Shown: piece after piece, positions 8,314 to 17,150 of the stretch
Position numbering within the stretch: position 1 is the first letter of the stretch
Layout: every line of letters begins with the position of its first letter
Assembly: GCF_024494655.1 (NCBI RefSeq)
Contig: NZ_JANHDL010000004.1
Location: 62,001-126,000, forward strand
DNA from: Halorubrum laminariae
GTDB lineage: Archaea > Halobacteriota > Halobacteria > Halobacteriales > Haloferacaceae
Direction of reading: 5' to 3'
Length of the DNA: 64,000 bases
Position numbers and translations under genes: made by a program
Notes under the pieces: model-generated
Databases searched by the model: none
Told to the model about the DNA's origin: nothing
What the model saw: only the letters and a program-made list of their open reading frames with translations

Positions 8314-8514
8314 TCACTCGTCCGAATCTGCGAGCCTGTCGCAGACCGTCATAAACCGGAACTTGGCATCAGTGTACGCTTCGCTTGAGATGTGCTCGTC
8401 GTCGTCTCCGTCTAGCGAGTTGTCGTAGGTCCCGGCTTTGATGAGCGAGTCGAGTGCCCTCGTGATCGAATCGTACTGAGTGGTGAGCATGTCGGGCTCG
8501 GGCGTCTGGTTCAT
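8314..8514 (-). CDS. Hypothetical small helical protein
   Basis: 66 residues, acidic, mostly helical, with no recognised motif. It lies about 150 bp upstream of the nucleotidyltransferase on the same strand and could be its partner, but no HEPN signature is visible. Confidence 0.5.
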   Translation of the reverse strand: MNQTPEPDMLTTQYDSITRALDSLIKAGTYDNSLDGDDDEHISSEAYTDAKFRFMTVCDRLADSDE

Positions 8515-8606
8515 ACCCCGTCAGTTGATGTGGGGAGTATTGATGTTTTCGAATGTGTTTCTGAGCTATCAATAGTTCCGATACTGGTGTCGGCCTCTTG
8601 GTAGCT

Positions 8607-8876
8607 CTATACCGTCGGGTTGTCTTTCATGTATTCCTTCGCGTAGTCGAGCGCGGCGTCCTCGTCATCGAAGAAGTGGGTGTTCAGCCCCTCTTCGTCG
8701 AGCGGATGTTGGACGGCGAACTCGCCTTCGGCGGTGGCCTCGACGTCGGTCCCTTCCGTGCGGTAGACGAGGACTTCGTTGTTGAGGCGCGCTTCTGTGT
8801 TCTTCCAGCCGCGGATGATGTTTCGGTAGCCGTTGCCCGTCAGGTGCTCGCTCGGCATTTCAGTCCAGTTTTCCAT
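8607..8876 (-). CDS. Hypothetical small protein
   Basis: 89 residues. The C-terminal half (FFDDEDAALDYAKEYMKDNP) looks like a short beta-alpha unit seen in small conserved haloarchaeal proteins. No function assigned. A promoter-like AGTTTCTATCCCC follows at about 8950 for the minus strand. Confidence 0.6.
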   Translation of the reverse strand: MENWTEMPSEHLTGNGYRNIIRGWKNTEARLNNEVLVYRTEGTDVEATAEGEFAVQHPLDEEGLNTHFFDDEDAALDYAKEYMKDNPTV

Positions 8877-8998
8877 GATGTGTGGTCTTGGGGGCAGAGT
8901 TCACGAAGAGAGTGGACTAACACGCTGGTTTCTCTGACCCTTCACCCCCACAGGGGATAGAAACTAATAGCTGATCTTCAGCCCCACCTTCTACGGGG

Positions 8999-9490
8999 TC
9001 AGGCCCGGCTGATTTCGCTGTCTGGAACGCGATCTGGGTCGAGCTCTCTCACCAGTTCGTCCTGGTCGTCCCACGTGTCGTAGCAGTCTGTACAGATCCA
9101 GCAGTTACCGTCCTCGACGGTTTCGTAGAGGGATAGATCGGTCGTTCGCTCGCTGAAGCCACACCACCAGCAGCGTGTGAGCGACGTAAATGCGTCCTGT
9201 TCGGCGGCGTCGTCCCACACGGTCTTGGTGGCGGGCTTCCAGCGGTAGGCCTTACTGACCGGGAGTAACTGGACGGGGTGATGTTTGAACAGGGTGATCG
9301 CTTGGTCTTCGTCCAGCGTGGTGGCGTGGATTCGGTCGATCTCCCCGTAGCCGGCGAGCTGGTACGCACCGTCGCGGTATCTGACCCACGGCCTATGGTA
9401 TCCCTGTGCGCTTACGTCAGCGCAGACTGACGGGTGCTCTCGAAGATACTCGAGGAGGTCATCTGCGATTTGTTTTTCTGAGGTGGTCAT
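8999..9490 (-). CDS. Zinc-binding hypothetical protein
   Basis: 163 residues, with two CxxC pairs in the C-terminal third (CWWCGF and CWICTDCY, about 22 residues apart), which form a likely zinc ribbon. The N-terminal two thirds is an unrecognised acidic domain. It lies 28 bp downstream of the ATPase-like gene and is probably co-transcribed with it. Confidence 0.65.
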   Translation of the reverse strand: MTTSEKQIADDLLEYLREHPSVCADVSAQGYHRPWVRYRDGAYQLAGYGEIDRIHATTLDEDQAITLFKHHPVQLLPVSKAYRWKPATKTVWDDAAEQDAFTSLTRCWWCGFSERTTDLSLYETVEDGNCWICTDCYDTWDDQDELVRELDPDRVPDSEISRA

Positions 9491-9518
9491 CTTCCTTATT
9501 TGCTGGTTCTCAGGCTAT

Positions 9519-10280
9519 CTACTTGACTCCGTTGGGCAGGTATTCTTGGCCGACGTCGTATTCCCGCTCTGTCGCGATGTCGATGAACGTCGCTAAACAG
9601 AGTTCGTGCATTCGGGTGGGCGAACCCTCTGCCATGTCTGCGAGACTGTCCAGAGTGGGGTCGTCCATCGGGGCACCGACCGTCTCGAACCCGCTTTTCC
9701 CGATCTGTTTGAGGCTCGGTTGGTCCCACTCGGGGATGTGGGTAACGGTGAGCTGGTCGCGAAGGTTGGGGTTCGCTTCGTACACGGCGTCCTTGTTGTC
9801 GTCGCTGACGATCGTGGCGGTGCCGATCTCGGTGTCGACGTAGTCCTCGATCCAGTCGGCGACGTATTCTTGGATTCCGCTGGGCATCTCCCCAAAGTCG
9901 TCGAAAACGAGCGTGTAGTGGCCAGTCTCGATCCGGTCTTTGACTGCCCCTCGGACGAGTTTTTCAGATCTCGTGATTGACTGGAGGTCGGGCTCGGTTA
10001 TTTCGTGCCTTGGCGGAACGGGCTTGCTGATCAGGTTGTTGAGGAAGTGACTGAACATGTCTCCAACAGTCGTCACTTCGACGCCGTCGACGACGAGAGG
10101 ATGACTGCCTGAGAGGTGGTGTTGAACAATAGCTGACCGTCCGGAATCGGAGGGGCCAACGATGTGGGTGTTCCCATCCGGGAGGGTTTCATCGAGCTTA
10201 CTGTGGTCGATTTTCTCATCCCGTTCGATGTAGTTGCCGCGGGGGTACCGATTAGGCGCAAAGATATCATTAATGTCCAT
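9519..10280 (-). CDS. AAA/STAND-like ATPase with Arg-type P-loop
   Basis: 253 residues. The segment HIVGPSDSGRSAIV (about residue 40) fits a Walker A loop with Arg where Lys is normal, and LVFDDFGE (about residue 127) fits Walker B. A later TATIVSDDN stretch fits sensor 1. The length suits a short AAA/ORC-like or viral packaging-type ATPase domain without extra modules. The Lys-to-Arg change would weaken or abolish ATP hydrolysis in most P-loop proteins, so it may bind without turnover. The start ATG is followed by a compact charged N-terminus. Confidence 0.6.
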   Translation of the reverse strand: MDINDIFAPNRYPRGNYIERDEKIDHSKLDETLPDGNTHIVGPSDSGRSAIVQHHLSGSHPLVVDGVEVTTVGDMFSHFLNNLISKPVPPRHEITEPDLQSITRSEKLVRGAVKDRIETGHYTLVFDDFGEMPSGIQEYVADWIEDYVDTEIGTATIVSDDNKDAVYEANPNLRDQLTVTHIPEWDQPSLKQIGKSGFETVGAPMDDPTLDSLADMAEGSPTRMHELCLATFIDIATEREYDVGQEYLPNGVK

Positions 10281-10333
10281 CTGAGAAATTTTGGGTGGTT
10301 GACGTTCTTATATTATTCGTTTATCAACACGTT

Positions 10334-10831
10334 TTATACTAACGACTGTACAGCGGATGTCTGTTCGGCCATGGGGCCGGTTGGTGTGTCCGGTGTTGCC
10401 GGTCCAGTGGGGCCGGTGAGGGCGTTTCCATCTCGGTGTGACGAACAGGTCTGCTTCGTGGCGTTGCCGCCGTTGTCGTCGCTGTGGCCTCCGAAGATGG
10501 TCCCGTACGGGGTGAAGTCGACGGTGAACTCAGCGTAGTGGGTGACGAGTGGGTTGTTCTGGCGGGCTGTTTCGGGGTATCCATCGATGGGAGCCCGCTC
10601 GGTGTGGAAGGTGAATTCGGCTGCGCGATACCGCTTGACGAACATCGCTAAGGTGGCGTGGGTCGCCTTGAGGCGGATCTGGAAGTCTTCCTCCGGCTCG
10701 AGCTTTTCGGTGAAGCTAACGGTGGACTTGCCGTTGATGATGCCGTGGCCGATGTTCTGTTTGATCTCTTCGAAAAACTGGAGCGAATCATGGTACGCTT
10801 CACGTGCGGTCAGAGTCTTCGTGTGGCTCAT
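10334..10831 (-). CDS. Hypothetical protein with Gly-Pro-Thr tail
   Basis: 165 residues. An unrecognised N-terminal domain is followed by a short collagen-like tail with repeats of GPTGP. The promoter just upstream is of the window-wide type (ACCC-GAT-GGGGGT arms). Confidence 0.65.
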   Translation of the reverse strand: MSHTKTLTAREAYHDSLQFFEEIKQNIGHGIINGKSTVSFTEKLEPEEDFQIRLKATHATLAMFVKRYRAAEFTFHTERAPIDGYPETARQNNPLVTHYAEFTVDFTPYGTIFGGHSDDNGGNATKQTCSSHRDGNALTGPTGPATPDTPTGPMAEQTSAVQSLV

Positions 10832-10839
10832 TATCTATA

Positions 10840-10870
10840 TCCTCTACCCCCATCGGGTCTCAAAAACTCA
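10840..10870 (-). promoter_or_regulatory. TATA-like box plus dyad promoter
   Basis: AGTTTTTGAGACCC-GAT-GGGG then TAGAGG precedes the ATG at 10831. Confidence 0.5.
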
Positions 10871-10891
10871 CGCGGTGTGCCGGTTATTGGA

Positions 10892-11146
10892 CTAGAGCTT
10901 CCAATACCGCCAGCCGACAAGTCCGGCGCAGCCTGCGAGGAGGTATGCGAGCCCGTGTATCCAGAGAGTAACTGTCGTTCCGGTTACGAGTTCTGCGATA
11001 TTGAGGACGAACAGGAGAGTAGATAGAGAGGCAACGAAAAGGATGCTACTGTAGAAGAGCGATGCTCCGTGGGCGGTTTGCTCTTCGAGTGTTGCTCTGG
11101 CTTTACTCCATACGGCGAGGTAGCTGGTGAGCAGCGAATCGTCCAT
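10892..11146 (-). CDS. Small membrane protein
   Basis: 84 residues from ATG 11144-11146, with two hydrophobic helices (about residues 28-50 and 58-80) and a short charged N-terminus. The longer frame upstream is basic and was rejected. No family recognised. Confidence 0.6.
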   Translation of the reverse strand: MDDSLLTSYLAVWSKARATLEEQTAHGASLFYSSILFVASLSTLLFVLNIAELVTGTTVTLWIHGLAYLLAGCAGLVGWRYWKL

Positions 11147-11181
11147 ACTACCCGCTCTCACCCCTATTATTAAACAATTTC

Positions 11182-12171
11182 TCAGGCGACGCTTCGCTTC
11201 GGAGCGGCACTTGAGATGGTGGCTTGGGCCGGAGATTGGTCCGTTTCGTCGGGGAACGAACGGAACTGGCAGTTGGCACATTCGTAGAGTCGGGCTTCAG
11301 AACTGGTGTTGACCTCGCTTTGAGAGACGGGATACAGATCGGTGTGGCCACACTGTGGACAGCACTGATCGGTCGTCGCGGGGTCGACGATATCGAGATC
11401 GAAGCTGTCGGGGTCGTGTCCGTGAATCTGGGTAAGCTCGTAGTGTCGGTGGGCGCGGGTGGATTCCTCGAGAGTAGACGGAGATGGAGTGAACTCACGT
11501 TGGGTGAGGGTTGCCGAGAGATGTCGCGCTGTGTGGACGGAGTCGTGGACGGTGTAGAGAGAGGCCCAACTGACGTTCGGCGTTCCGACTGACCAGCGAT
11601 CGGTGTCTTGTCTCGGTACGAGGCGGTCGAGGGTGACAGGGCCGTCGGCGGTCGGCGTCCAATACGCATTGAAGAGTATCCTCCCGCCGGGCTCGGTGAT
11701 TCGGATCAACTCGTCGAAGAGGCGAGCCCTCCGGGCAGTATTCAACTTGAGCCAGGGGGGGTCACAGATGACGAAAGCGAATGTGTCGTCGTCGAACGGG
11801 AGCGTATCGCTTAGCACGTCTGCTCGGACGGTGTTGTTCGTCAGGATGTACTCTGCTGCCGGGTGTTCTGAAGGATTGTCGGCTGTATACAGTGATCCGA
11901 CGACGTCGATCGGCGGGTTCCCGACGATGAGATCGGCGAGATACTCGCGAGCATCTTGGAGTGTAGTGCTGGACTCGGCTTGGAGGTTCTCGATGAGTTC
12001 GACTGGCGTCTTCATGTCGATCCGGACGGTCCCGAGGGGGGAGAGCCCAGCCGCGATGTTGGCTATCGGTCCGTCGACGTCGGCAATGAGCGATTCGACC
12101 CACGCTTCGAACGGCGCGGGCCACCGCCAGGTGCCTTTGAACTCGTGATCGGCGTCGTGGGTGTCTGGCAT
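11182..12171 (-). CDS. SAM-dependent methyltransferase with C-terminal zinc ribbon
   Basis: 329 residues from MPDTHDADH. It has a class I methyltransferase core in which DTFAFVICDPPWLKL supplies the DPPW catalytic motif used by amino-methyltransferases (N6-adenine or N4-cytosine type, also MT-A70-like). TEPGGRILFNAYW follows as strand 5. The C-terminus carries CPQCGH and CANCQF, a zinc ribbon. An obvious FxGxG SAM loop is not visible near the start. DNA methylation is the likeliest role but an RNA or protein substrate is possible. No restriction enzyme is adjacent. The start lies 4 bp after the stop of the upstream gene. Confidence 0.7.
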   Translation of the reverse strand: MPDTHDADHEFKGTWRWPAPFEAWVESLIADVDGPIANIAAGLSPLGTVRIDMKTPVELIENLQAESSTTLQDAREYLADLIVGNPPIDVVGSLYTADNPSEHPAAEYILTNNTVRADVLSDTLPFDDDTFAFVICDPPWLKLNTARRARLFDELIRITEPGGRILFNAYWTPTADGPVTLDRLVPRQDTDRWSVGTPNVSWASLYTVHDSVHTARHLSATLTQREFTPSPSTLEESTRAHRHYELTQIHGHDPDSFDLDIVDPATTDQCCPQCGHTDLYPVSQSEVNTSSEARLYECANCQFRSFPDETDQSPAQATISSAAPKRSVA

Positions 12172-12175
12172 GGTG

Positions 12176-12472
12176 TTAGTCGGTGGCCGCGATTCGGGGG
12201 AGGAGCGATCCGAGGTTGTACTCGCCGGAGTAGCCACCCACAGCGGCTTTCGCGTGGATAAGGTTGGCTGCCCGGCGGTAGGCTTCGTTGCTCGTTGGAG
12301 CTACTACGTGGTACCCGATGTCGAAAACGCGAGGTCGAGACTGCTCGACGGTGTGTGCGTCGTCGAATTCGTCGATGAATCCGCCTCGTTGAGCAGCGTC
12401 GTCGCTTATTTCGATGATACCGTGTACGTAGTACACGTCTTGTTCTGCCTGCTGGTAGGTAGTTCCGTTCAT
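12176..12472 (-). CDS. Hypothetical small protein
   Basis: 98 residues, acidic, with a C-terminal helix (NEAYRRAANLIHAKAA). The stop lies 4 bp before the methyltransferase ATG, so it is probably part of the same operon. No family recognised. Confidence 0.6.
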   Translation of the reverse strand: MNGTTYQQAEQDVYYVHGIIEISDDAAQRGGFIDEFDDAHTVEQSRPRVFDIGYHVVAPTSNEAYRRAANLIHAKAAVGGYSGEYNLGSLLPRIAATD

Positions 12473-12509
12473 AGGGTCTTGCTACGGGGAGGAGAGACGC
12501 GATCTAGTG

Positions 12510-12785
12510 TTACTGCTCGGTGTCGTGGGGAACGACAGGTTCGGGGAAGTGAGCGGGGCACGCGCCGTCGCGGATGAGTCCTTCGAACTCGCCAGTTTCT
12601 GCGTTGGCGTACGCCCAGACATTATCGCGGTGTTCGCCGAGGAACTTCATGTCGATCAGCTCGTATCGTGGGTCGTCGTCGTTGAACGAGAAGACGTCTC
12701 CAACGTCGAGCGTGGAGAGGGGGACTTCGTTTGGTTCGAGCTCTCGCTGCGGGCTGCTGTCGTGGTGAGTATCTTCAGTGGACAT
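12510..12785 (-). CDS. Hypothetical small protein
   Basis: 91 residues: a disordered acidic N-terminus then a small beta domain (LDVGDVFSFNDDDPRYELID) of the kind found in many short haloarchaeal proteins. A GTTTTTACC promoter-like box lies upstream near 12830-12850. Confidence 0.6.
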   Translation of the reverse strand: MSTEDTHHDSSPQRELEPNEVPLSTLDVGDVFSFNDDDPRYELIDMKFLGEHRDNVWAYANAETGEFEGLIRDGACPAHFPEPVVPHDTEQ

Positions 12786-12879
12786 GGTGGTGGTTTCTCA
12801 GAGTCGCCTTTCTCTACTAACTCTTCTCCCCACCCCCGAGAGGTAAAAACACCCCTGTCGTTGTGGACCTATGTTGGGG

Positions 12880-13608
12880 TTATGCGGTGTCGCTGATGCT
12901 GATATCGTCGACGTAGAAGTTGCCGGTCCCTTTGCCGTAGTGGGAGGCATGGATACAGAACTGCCCCACTTCCGAAGCGACTAATGGGTCGAACGTTGCT
13001 TCAGCTGAGTCGTATACATGACCATCCTCGCGGTCGATTTTCCAGTTGTAGGTTCCACTACCGAAATCCACATTGGAGACGGTGATTCGCACCCAAGTGT
13101 TAGACGGGAATCTCCACCCTCTGTTCGTGTGGTTCACGTGGACGTTCTGTGTGGTCTCCCGGTTGAAGTTCAGTCTGAACAGTGTCTCCTCAGCGGCGGA
13201 CTTCCAGTAGAGTTTCACATCGTCGTAGGGGTCAGCTGTCTGCTGGATCCAAGCAACGTAGGGGCCAGATGCCGTTGTTTCCGGAACTGGCCTTCGCACG
13301 GAGCCTTTGCCATCAGTATGGAGACGCCCGGCGAAGTTTCCTGAGTGGGTGGGCTCAGAAGCGAGCTGCCAGCTAAAACCGCTTGACCTTTGCTCAACGT
13401 CCCAATCATCTAGGTCACCAGACTCGAAATCTTCTGAGAACGTATGATCTCCTCTGGCTTCCGAGGGAAGGATCTGCCCACCCTGTAGTTTGATGCCCTC
13501 TTGTTGGTCCAGTTCTGGTTCCCACCCGGCGGTGCCACCCCATCGCAACTCGCCATTCCGCAGGGTCTGTTTTGCTTGTGATGTGTAACGGTGCGTTTTA
13601 TCTGCCAT
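12880..13608 (-). CDS. Jelly-roll lectin-like protein
   Basis: 242 residues from MADKTHRYTSQ. The N-terminus has the WGGTAGWE motif shared with the LamG proteins in this window. The rest resembles a carbohydrate-binding or ConA-like beta sandwich: FSEDFESGDLDDW, SGNFAGRLH, and a terminal YVDDISI strand typical of such domains. No signal peptide is visible. It lies 5 bp downstream of the LamG gene at 13614 and is surely co-transcribed with it. Confidence 0.65.
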   Translation of the reverse strand: MADKTHRYTSQAKQTLRNGELRWGGTAGWEPELDQQEGIKLQGGQILPSEARGDHTFSEDFESGDLDDWDVEQRSSGFSWQLASEPTHSGNFAGRLHTDGKGSVRRPVPETTASGPYVAWIQQTADPYDDVKLYWKSAAEETLFRLNFNRETTQNVHVNHTNRGWRFPSNTWVRITVSNVDFGSGTYNWKIDREDGHVYDSAEATFDPLVASEVGQFCIHASHYGKGTGNFYVDDISISDTA

Positions 13609-13613
13609 ATCGG

Positions 13614-14429
13614 TTACCTGACTGCGCTGTAGAGGCTCTCGACGTCTGCTCTGGGTAACGCCCGGTTGTATATCCGAACATCGTCGATCCCTCCGTTCCA
13701 TGGGCGCGATCCGTTGGTTGCCCAGTTTCCAATCGTATGTCGTGTGTTCGAGTCAATACCATCTGTATGAGTGACCGAGTCGAGGAGCGTTCCATCGATG
13801 TATACTCGGAGATATTCGTTTACCGCATCGTACACGGCAGTGTAGTGGTAGTACGTACCGAAAGAAAATCCGGGGCGCTCGTGGTGGATGCGTGTGGCTT
13901 TGGAGGGCGTTTCCTCGTTAACGCGAAAGCCGGTGAGGCCTGTCGATTTGTTGTTATTGTCAGCGACGTAGAGTTCAACAGTTCGGTCATCCTTCCCCCG
14001 CCCCTTCTGATAGATCCGCTGCCACCCTTCGAGGGCACTTCCGTCCATCCGGGCGTATGCGGCGATCGTGAATGAGCCTTGGATGTCTAACTCACTGCTG
14101 GTGAACGTGACCGACCCTCGACTTCCGGGATCGACCAGCAGTGAGTTCGCACCGACTCGCCCAGCTCCCGCGTACGTCGCCCCGTCGATCGCTCCGTCGT
14201 TGGTCCCGACAGTGTCGATTGCGTCGGGGGTGGTCGGGTCTTCGAACGTCCACTGTGCGACGAGCCCCTCTGTCGGGCCTCGAATACGATCCGCAGTGAT
14301 AGTTCCGTTCGCGACGGTGACGTACTGAGCATCAACAACCTCACCTTCCCACCCACTCTCGCCTCCCCAAGAGGTGGAGTTATCTCTGGGAGCTCGCCGA
14401 TCGCTCGTGATACGGGGGGTATTGGTCAT
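13614..14429 (-). CDS. LamG-domain protein
   Basis: 271 residues. A short N-terminal module contains WGGESGWE. A LamG/concanavalin A-like domain then runs from about residue 70 (LVAQWTFED) to the end: FTIAAYARMDG, YHYTAVYD, LRVYIDGTLLDS, IGNWA and DDVRIYNRALP are its usual landmarks. LamG domains bind glycans or proteins at cell surfaces, but neither a Sec nor a Tat signal is present. It may be a virion or tail-like component, or it may be exported another way. Confidence 0.85.
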   Translation of the reverse strand: MTNTPRITSDRRAPRDNSTSWGGESGWEGEVVDAQYVTVANGTITADRIRGPTEGLVAQWTFEDPTTPDAIDTVGTNDGAIDGATYAGAGRVGANSLLVDPGSRGSVTFTSSELDIQGSFTIAAYARMDGSALEGWQRIYQKGRGKDDRTVELYVADNNNKSTGLTGFRVNEETPSKATRIHHERPGFSFGTYYHYTAVYDAVNEYLRVYIDGTLLDSVTHTDGIDSNTRHTIGNWATNGSRPWNGGIDDVRIYNRALPRADVESLYSAVR

Positions 14430-14585
14430 AGGGGCGATCTGTGGGCCATAGCTTGGGTCCTGTTGGTTACGGGGGCGGTGTCAATCCCTCAGGCGAGTGA
14501 TCTGTGGCCGTGCTGTGGTTGACTCTACCCAGTAGATTGTATAAACAGTACCGGTGAGCACATGGTCGATGTGTCGGTAGGGAGA

Positions 14586-15125
14586 TTATTGGTAAAGCGG
14601 TCCGAACTCTGCTGTGTATTCTGCCCAAGACATGTCTTTGACCTCATCGTGGCAGTCGGTACAAGTGTAGAAGTCGGTGTGAGAGGCGTGTTCTGGCTCT
14701 CCGGGAGGGATTTCCTTTTTACAGTGTTGGCATTTCCCGCGTGTCAGGATGTTTATGAAGTCGAAAGGCTGGCCTAAGTCATCGATTAATACCTCCCGCT
14801 CAAGACCACAAATGGCACAGCGGACTGATTCATCGTCTCGTTCGTGAGGTGTGGTTGGGTCTGCGAAGAATACATGCTCAGCTGGGTGGCAGGCCTTGTC
14901 CAGTGTAGGGCGTCGCCGCTCAACTTCGCGTGAGGCTGGCATATACACCATCTGATCTGAGAGGTAGTTCGGGTAGGTTGGGCCACCGAGTTCAACAATA
15001 TCGCCGTCTTCGTACTGGAATAACCAGCCGATGCCGTTGTGCCCAAGCACAACGGCGTTCTGCTCGTGTTGGGTATCGTAGAATAGCTGTCCGGGCTTGA
15101 GACTGCTTAGGGGTGCTGGGCACAT
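14586..15125 (-). CDS. Multi-zinc-finger hypothetical protein
   Basis: 179 residues. The N-terminal half has a small beta domain (GQLFYDTQ, GWLFQYEDGDIVELGG) and the C-terminal half has three Cys pairs (CAICGL, CQHCKK, CTDCHD), enough for one or two zinc sites. The arrangement resembles HNH-like or treble-clef scaffolds but no catalytic His-Asn pattern is seen. Confidence 0.65.
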   Translation of the reverse strand: MCPAPLSSLKPGQLFYDTQHEQNAVVLGHNGIGWLFQYEDGDIVELGGPTYPNYLSDQMVYMPASREVERRRPTLDKACHPAEHVFFADPTTPHERDDESVRCAICGLEREVLIDDLGQPFDFINILTRGKCQHCKKEIPPGEPEHASHTDFYTCTDCHDEVKDMSWAEYTAEFGPLYQ

Positions 15126-15163
15126 TGTTGGGGCGTTCTATGTACGCTGAGTGATTACGGAGG

Positions 15164-15739
15164 TTAGTTGATGTGCCGGCGCAGGTTTGTGAGGTTCTTC
15201 TGCCCAACTCCTGGGAGGTCCAAGAGGAACTCGTCGCTGGCCGCGTGGACATCGAGTTCGGTCGTGACACCAGCCTCGCGGAGGTTCTTGGCTGTTCGGT
15301 CCCCGATCCCGTCGATCTCGGTCAGAGGGATGGGGTCTGTCGTGTTCTTCGAGATGAGGTTGATGGCGTCGGTGATCGTGTCCGCACGAGTGTCCGTTGG
15401 ATCCAGCTCTTCGCTCGCCTTGTAGGACTGACGGAGAACGGCTAACGAGGAGATGAACGGCTCTGGGGTCGTGACCGCGGGCGAGTCGTTGTCAGCTTGA
15501 GCGTCTTCCGCGAACTTCCAACGATCGCCTCGGGCGGTGTCGAACTGGTCTCGGCTTTCGAAGCGACGGTGTCCGCCGCTGTCTTCGAGAACGACGGTCT
15601 GGTGATCGGCGAAGATGATGGTGTATGTCTCGGCCGGTTCTGGTGTCTCGCTTTCACGGCTGTCGGTGTAGACTTGTCCTTCAGACAGCGGGGTCTGTGC
15701 TTCGGCTGTTACAGTGTCGGCTTCGGTGGTGGCTGACAT
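15164..15739 (-). CDS. Helix-hairpin-helix protein
   Basis: 191 residues. The C-terminal 60 residues hold two helix-hairpin-helix units: LTEIDGIGDRTAKNLREAG and LLDLPGVGQKNLTNLRRH, both with the hG[IV]G hairpin that grips the DNA backbone. The N-terminal part includes a beta segment (YTIIFADHQTVVLED) of unknown role. Such proteins usually bind DNA non-specifically in repair or recombination. Confidence 0.75.
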   Translation of the reverse strand: MSATTEADTVTAEAQTPLSEGQVYTDSRESETPEPAETYTIIFADHQTVVLEDSGGHRRFESRDQFDTARGDRWKFAEDAQADNDSPAVTTPEPFISSLAVLRQSYKASEELDPTDTRADTITDAINLISKNTTDPIPLTEIDGIGDRTAKNLREAGVTTELDVHAASDEFLLDLPGVGQKNLTNLRRHIN

Positions 15740-15787
15740 CGTGGATTGTGTGTACTGCCTCAGTCTGGGGATAATAGCCTTTGGGGG

Positions 15788-16339
15788 TCACGCGAACGAC
15801 GTGATAGTTGTCTCTTCGGTTTCTGGTGGCTGTTCGTGAGACGGGCGAGTATGCGATGCTGTAGCGGTGGGGTTCGTCTTCCCGAGGGTGCCTTCTAGAG
15901 AGACGGTCATCAGAGCGGCGAGGGCGGGCGTCTCGTGGTGTTTCCAGTTGAGTGCGTATATCGTGTCGATGTCAACCGCCTCGCTGTGTGCGAGGCTCCT
16001 GGGGGCTTTGTAGACGATCGTCCCGTTCGGGCGGGTGACGGCCGATGCTTGGTACAGCGGTTGGTGTCGCTTGAACGGGCTGCGGGAGGGATTGACCTGA
16101 ACAGTCACATCGAACGTGTCGACGTCAAAGGGGAGCTCTTCTTGCGCTCCTGCGTAGGTCTCGGCGTGGGCGATTGGGGTCCCTAACTCGGTCACGATGT
16201 CGCTGTGAAGCCGGCGAACTTCCGACTCGTCTTCGGCCAAGATCAGGACATCGTCGGTGGCGGCGTCGATCTGCCCGGCCGCCAGCGCCGCGAAAGACCC
16301 CTCCCAGAGGTGGGTGTCTTCGTGTTCGTGGAGGTGCAT
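15788..16339 (-). CDS. Degenerate methyltransferase-like protein
   Basis: 183 residues. The middle has the strand-4/strand-5 pattern of a class I methyltransferase (LPFDVDTFDVTVQ, then VTRPNGTIVYKAP), but no G-x-G SAM loop is seen ahead of it. It is either a truncated or inactivated relative of methyltransferases or a different Rossmann fold. A disordered Thr/Glu-rich tail follows. Confidence 0.45.
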   Translation of the reverse strand: MHLHEHEDTHLWEGSFAALAAGQIDAATDDVLILAEDESEVRRLHSDIVTELGTPIAHAETYAGAQEELPFDVDTFDVTVQVNPSRSPFKRHQPLYQASAVTRPNGTIVYKAPRSLAHSEAVDIDTIYALNWKHHETPALAALMTVSLEGTLGKTNPTATASHTRPSHEQPPETEETTITSFA

Positions 16340-16347
16340 GAGAGTGG

Positions 16348-16881
16348 CTACTGGTGGTCGGTGGGTTCCTCAGAGAGGGCCACATCGACGAGGTGATCGA
16401 TTTCGTCTCTCGTGATATACTCGTTTTCGGCTGCGTTGCGAATTGCCTCGAATATGCCTTCTGCGAGGTCGTTGGTGTTGTATCGCAGATTGCTGTTGTA
16501 GAGGCGGAGCCACTCAGTGAGCCACGTAAGCGCCAACTCTGACCAGTCGGTCGTCCCTTCTGTGTACATGTGCCCGACGTTTTCTGCGACCACGTCGTCG
16601 GCGCGTGCGTTTTTCACCCGCGGGTCGTGCGTGTTGATAGCTGATTCAAGTGCCTTCTGGCACTTGAGGTGAAAGACGTCGTACCCGTCGTAGTCGTTCT
16701 CGAACGTCTTGTCGGCACGGAGTTCTTCGAGTCTGAGCATGTACTTCGAAGTGAGCTCTTCGACGGGGATGTTGAACAGGATCGATAGCTCGTCGATTCG
16801 ACGCCCATTCAGAATTGGGAACGTCTCGCTTCCATCGTAGCCCTGCGGTTCGAGCGTGACGTGGTCTCTATCTGCTAGCAT
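16348..16881 (-). CDS. Hypothetical protein, 177 residues
   Basis: Acidic helical protein ending in a segment (YITRDEIDHLVDVALSEE) that resembles a helical bundle. No family recognised. It starts 2 bp after the stop of the upstream 79-residue gene and so belongs to the same operon. Confidence 0.65.
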   Translation of the reverse strand: MLADRDHVTLEPQGYDGSETFPILNGRRIDELSILFNIPVEELTSKYMLRLEELRADKTFENDYDGYDVFHLKCQKALESAINTHDPRVKNARADDVVAENVGHMYTEGTTDWSELALTWLTEWLRLYNSNLRYNTNDLAEGIFEAIRNAAENEYITRDEIDHLVDVALSEEPTDHQ

Positions 16882-16883
16882 GG

Positions 16884-17123
16884 TTAACTCCCGTGGGTGC
16901 TGATGTCGGCGTTCGGGCCGGCGTAGAACCGTATCTTACGCTTCGCGGCTTGGATTTCCGCGTGGTGGTTGGGGTGGCCGTCGATCCCGAAGTCTTCGAG
17001 GAAGTTGCGGGCGTTCTCCTCGGGGTCGTATCCGTAGAGTTTATAGCCCGAACTGGTCGCTCCCGCAGACCGAACCAGGAGGAATCGTTGAACGGTGCTG
17101 CCGTCTCTGGCAACGAACTTCAT
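16884..17123 (-). CDS. Hypothetical small protein
   Basis: 79 residues from MKFVARDGS. The upstream codons in frame overlap the promoter, so this ATG was chosen. Short beta-strand N-terminus, then a helical segment. No family recognised. Confidence 0.6.
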   Translation of the reverse strand: MKFVARDGSTVQRFLLVRSAGATSSGYKLYGYDPEENARNFLEDFGIDGHPNHHAEIQAAKRKIRFYAGPNADISTHGS

Positions 17124-17150
17124 CTGATCTCCGTAATTCACAATTGATGA

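Noticed and set aside
8314..8514. HEPN toxin partner for the nucleotidyltransferase
   Set aside because: The small neighbouring protein has no R-x4-6-H motif and lies more than 100 bp away, so a toxin-antitoxin pair is not supported.
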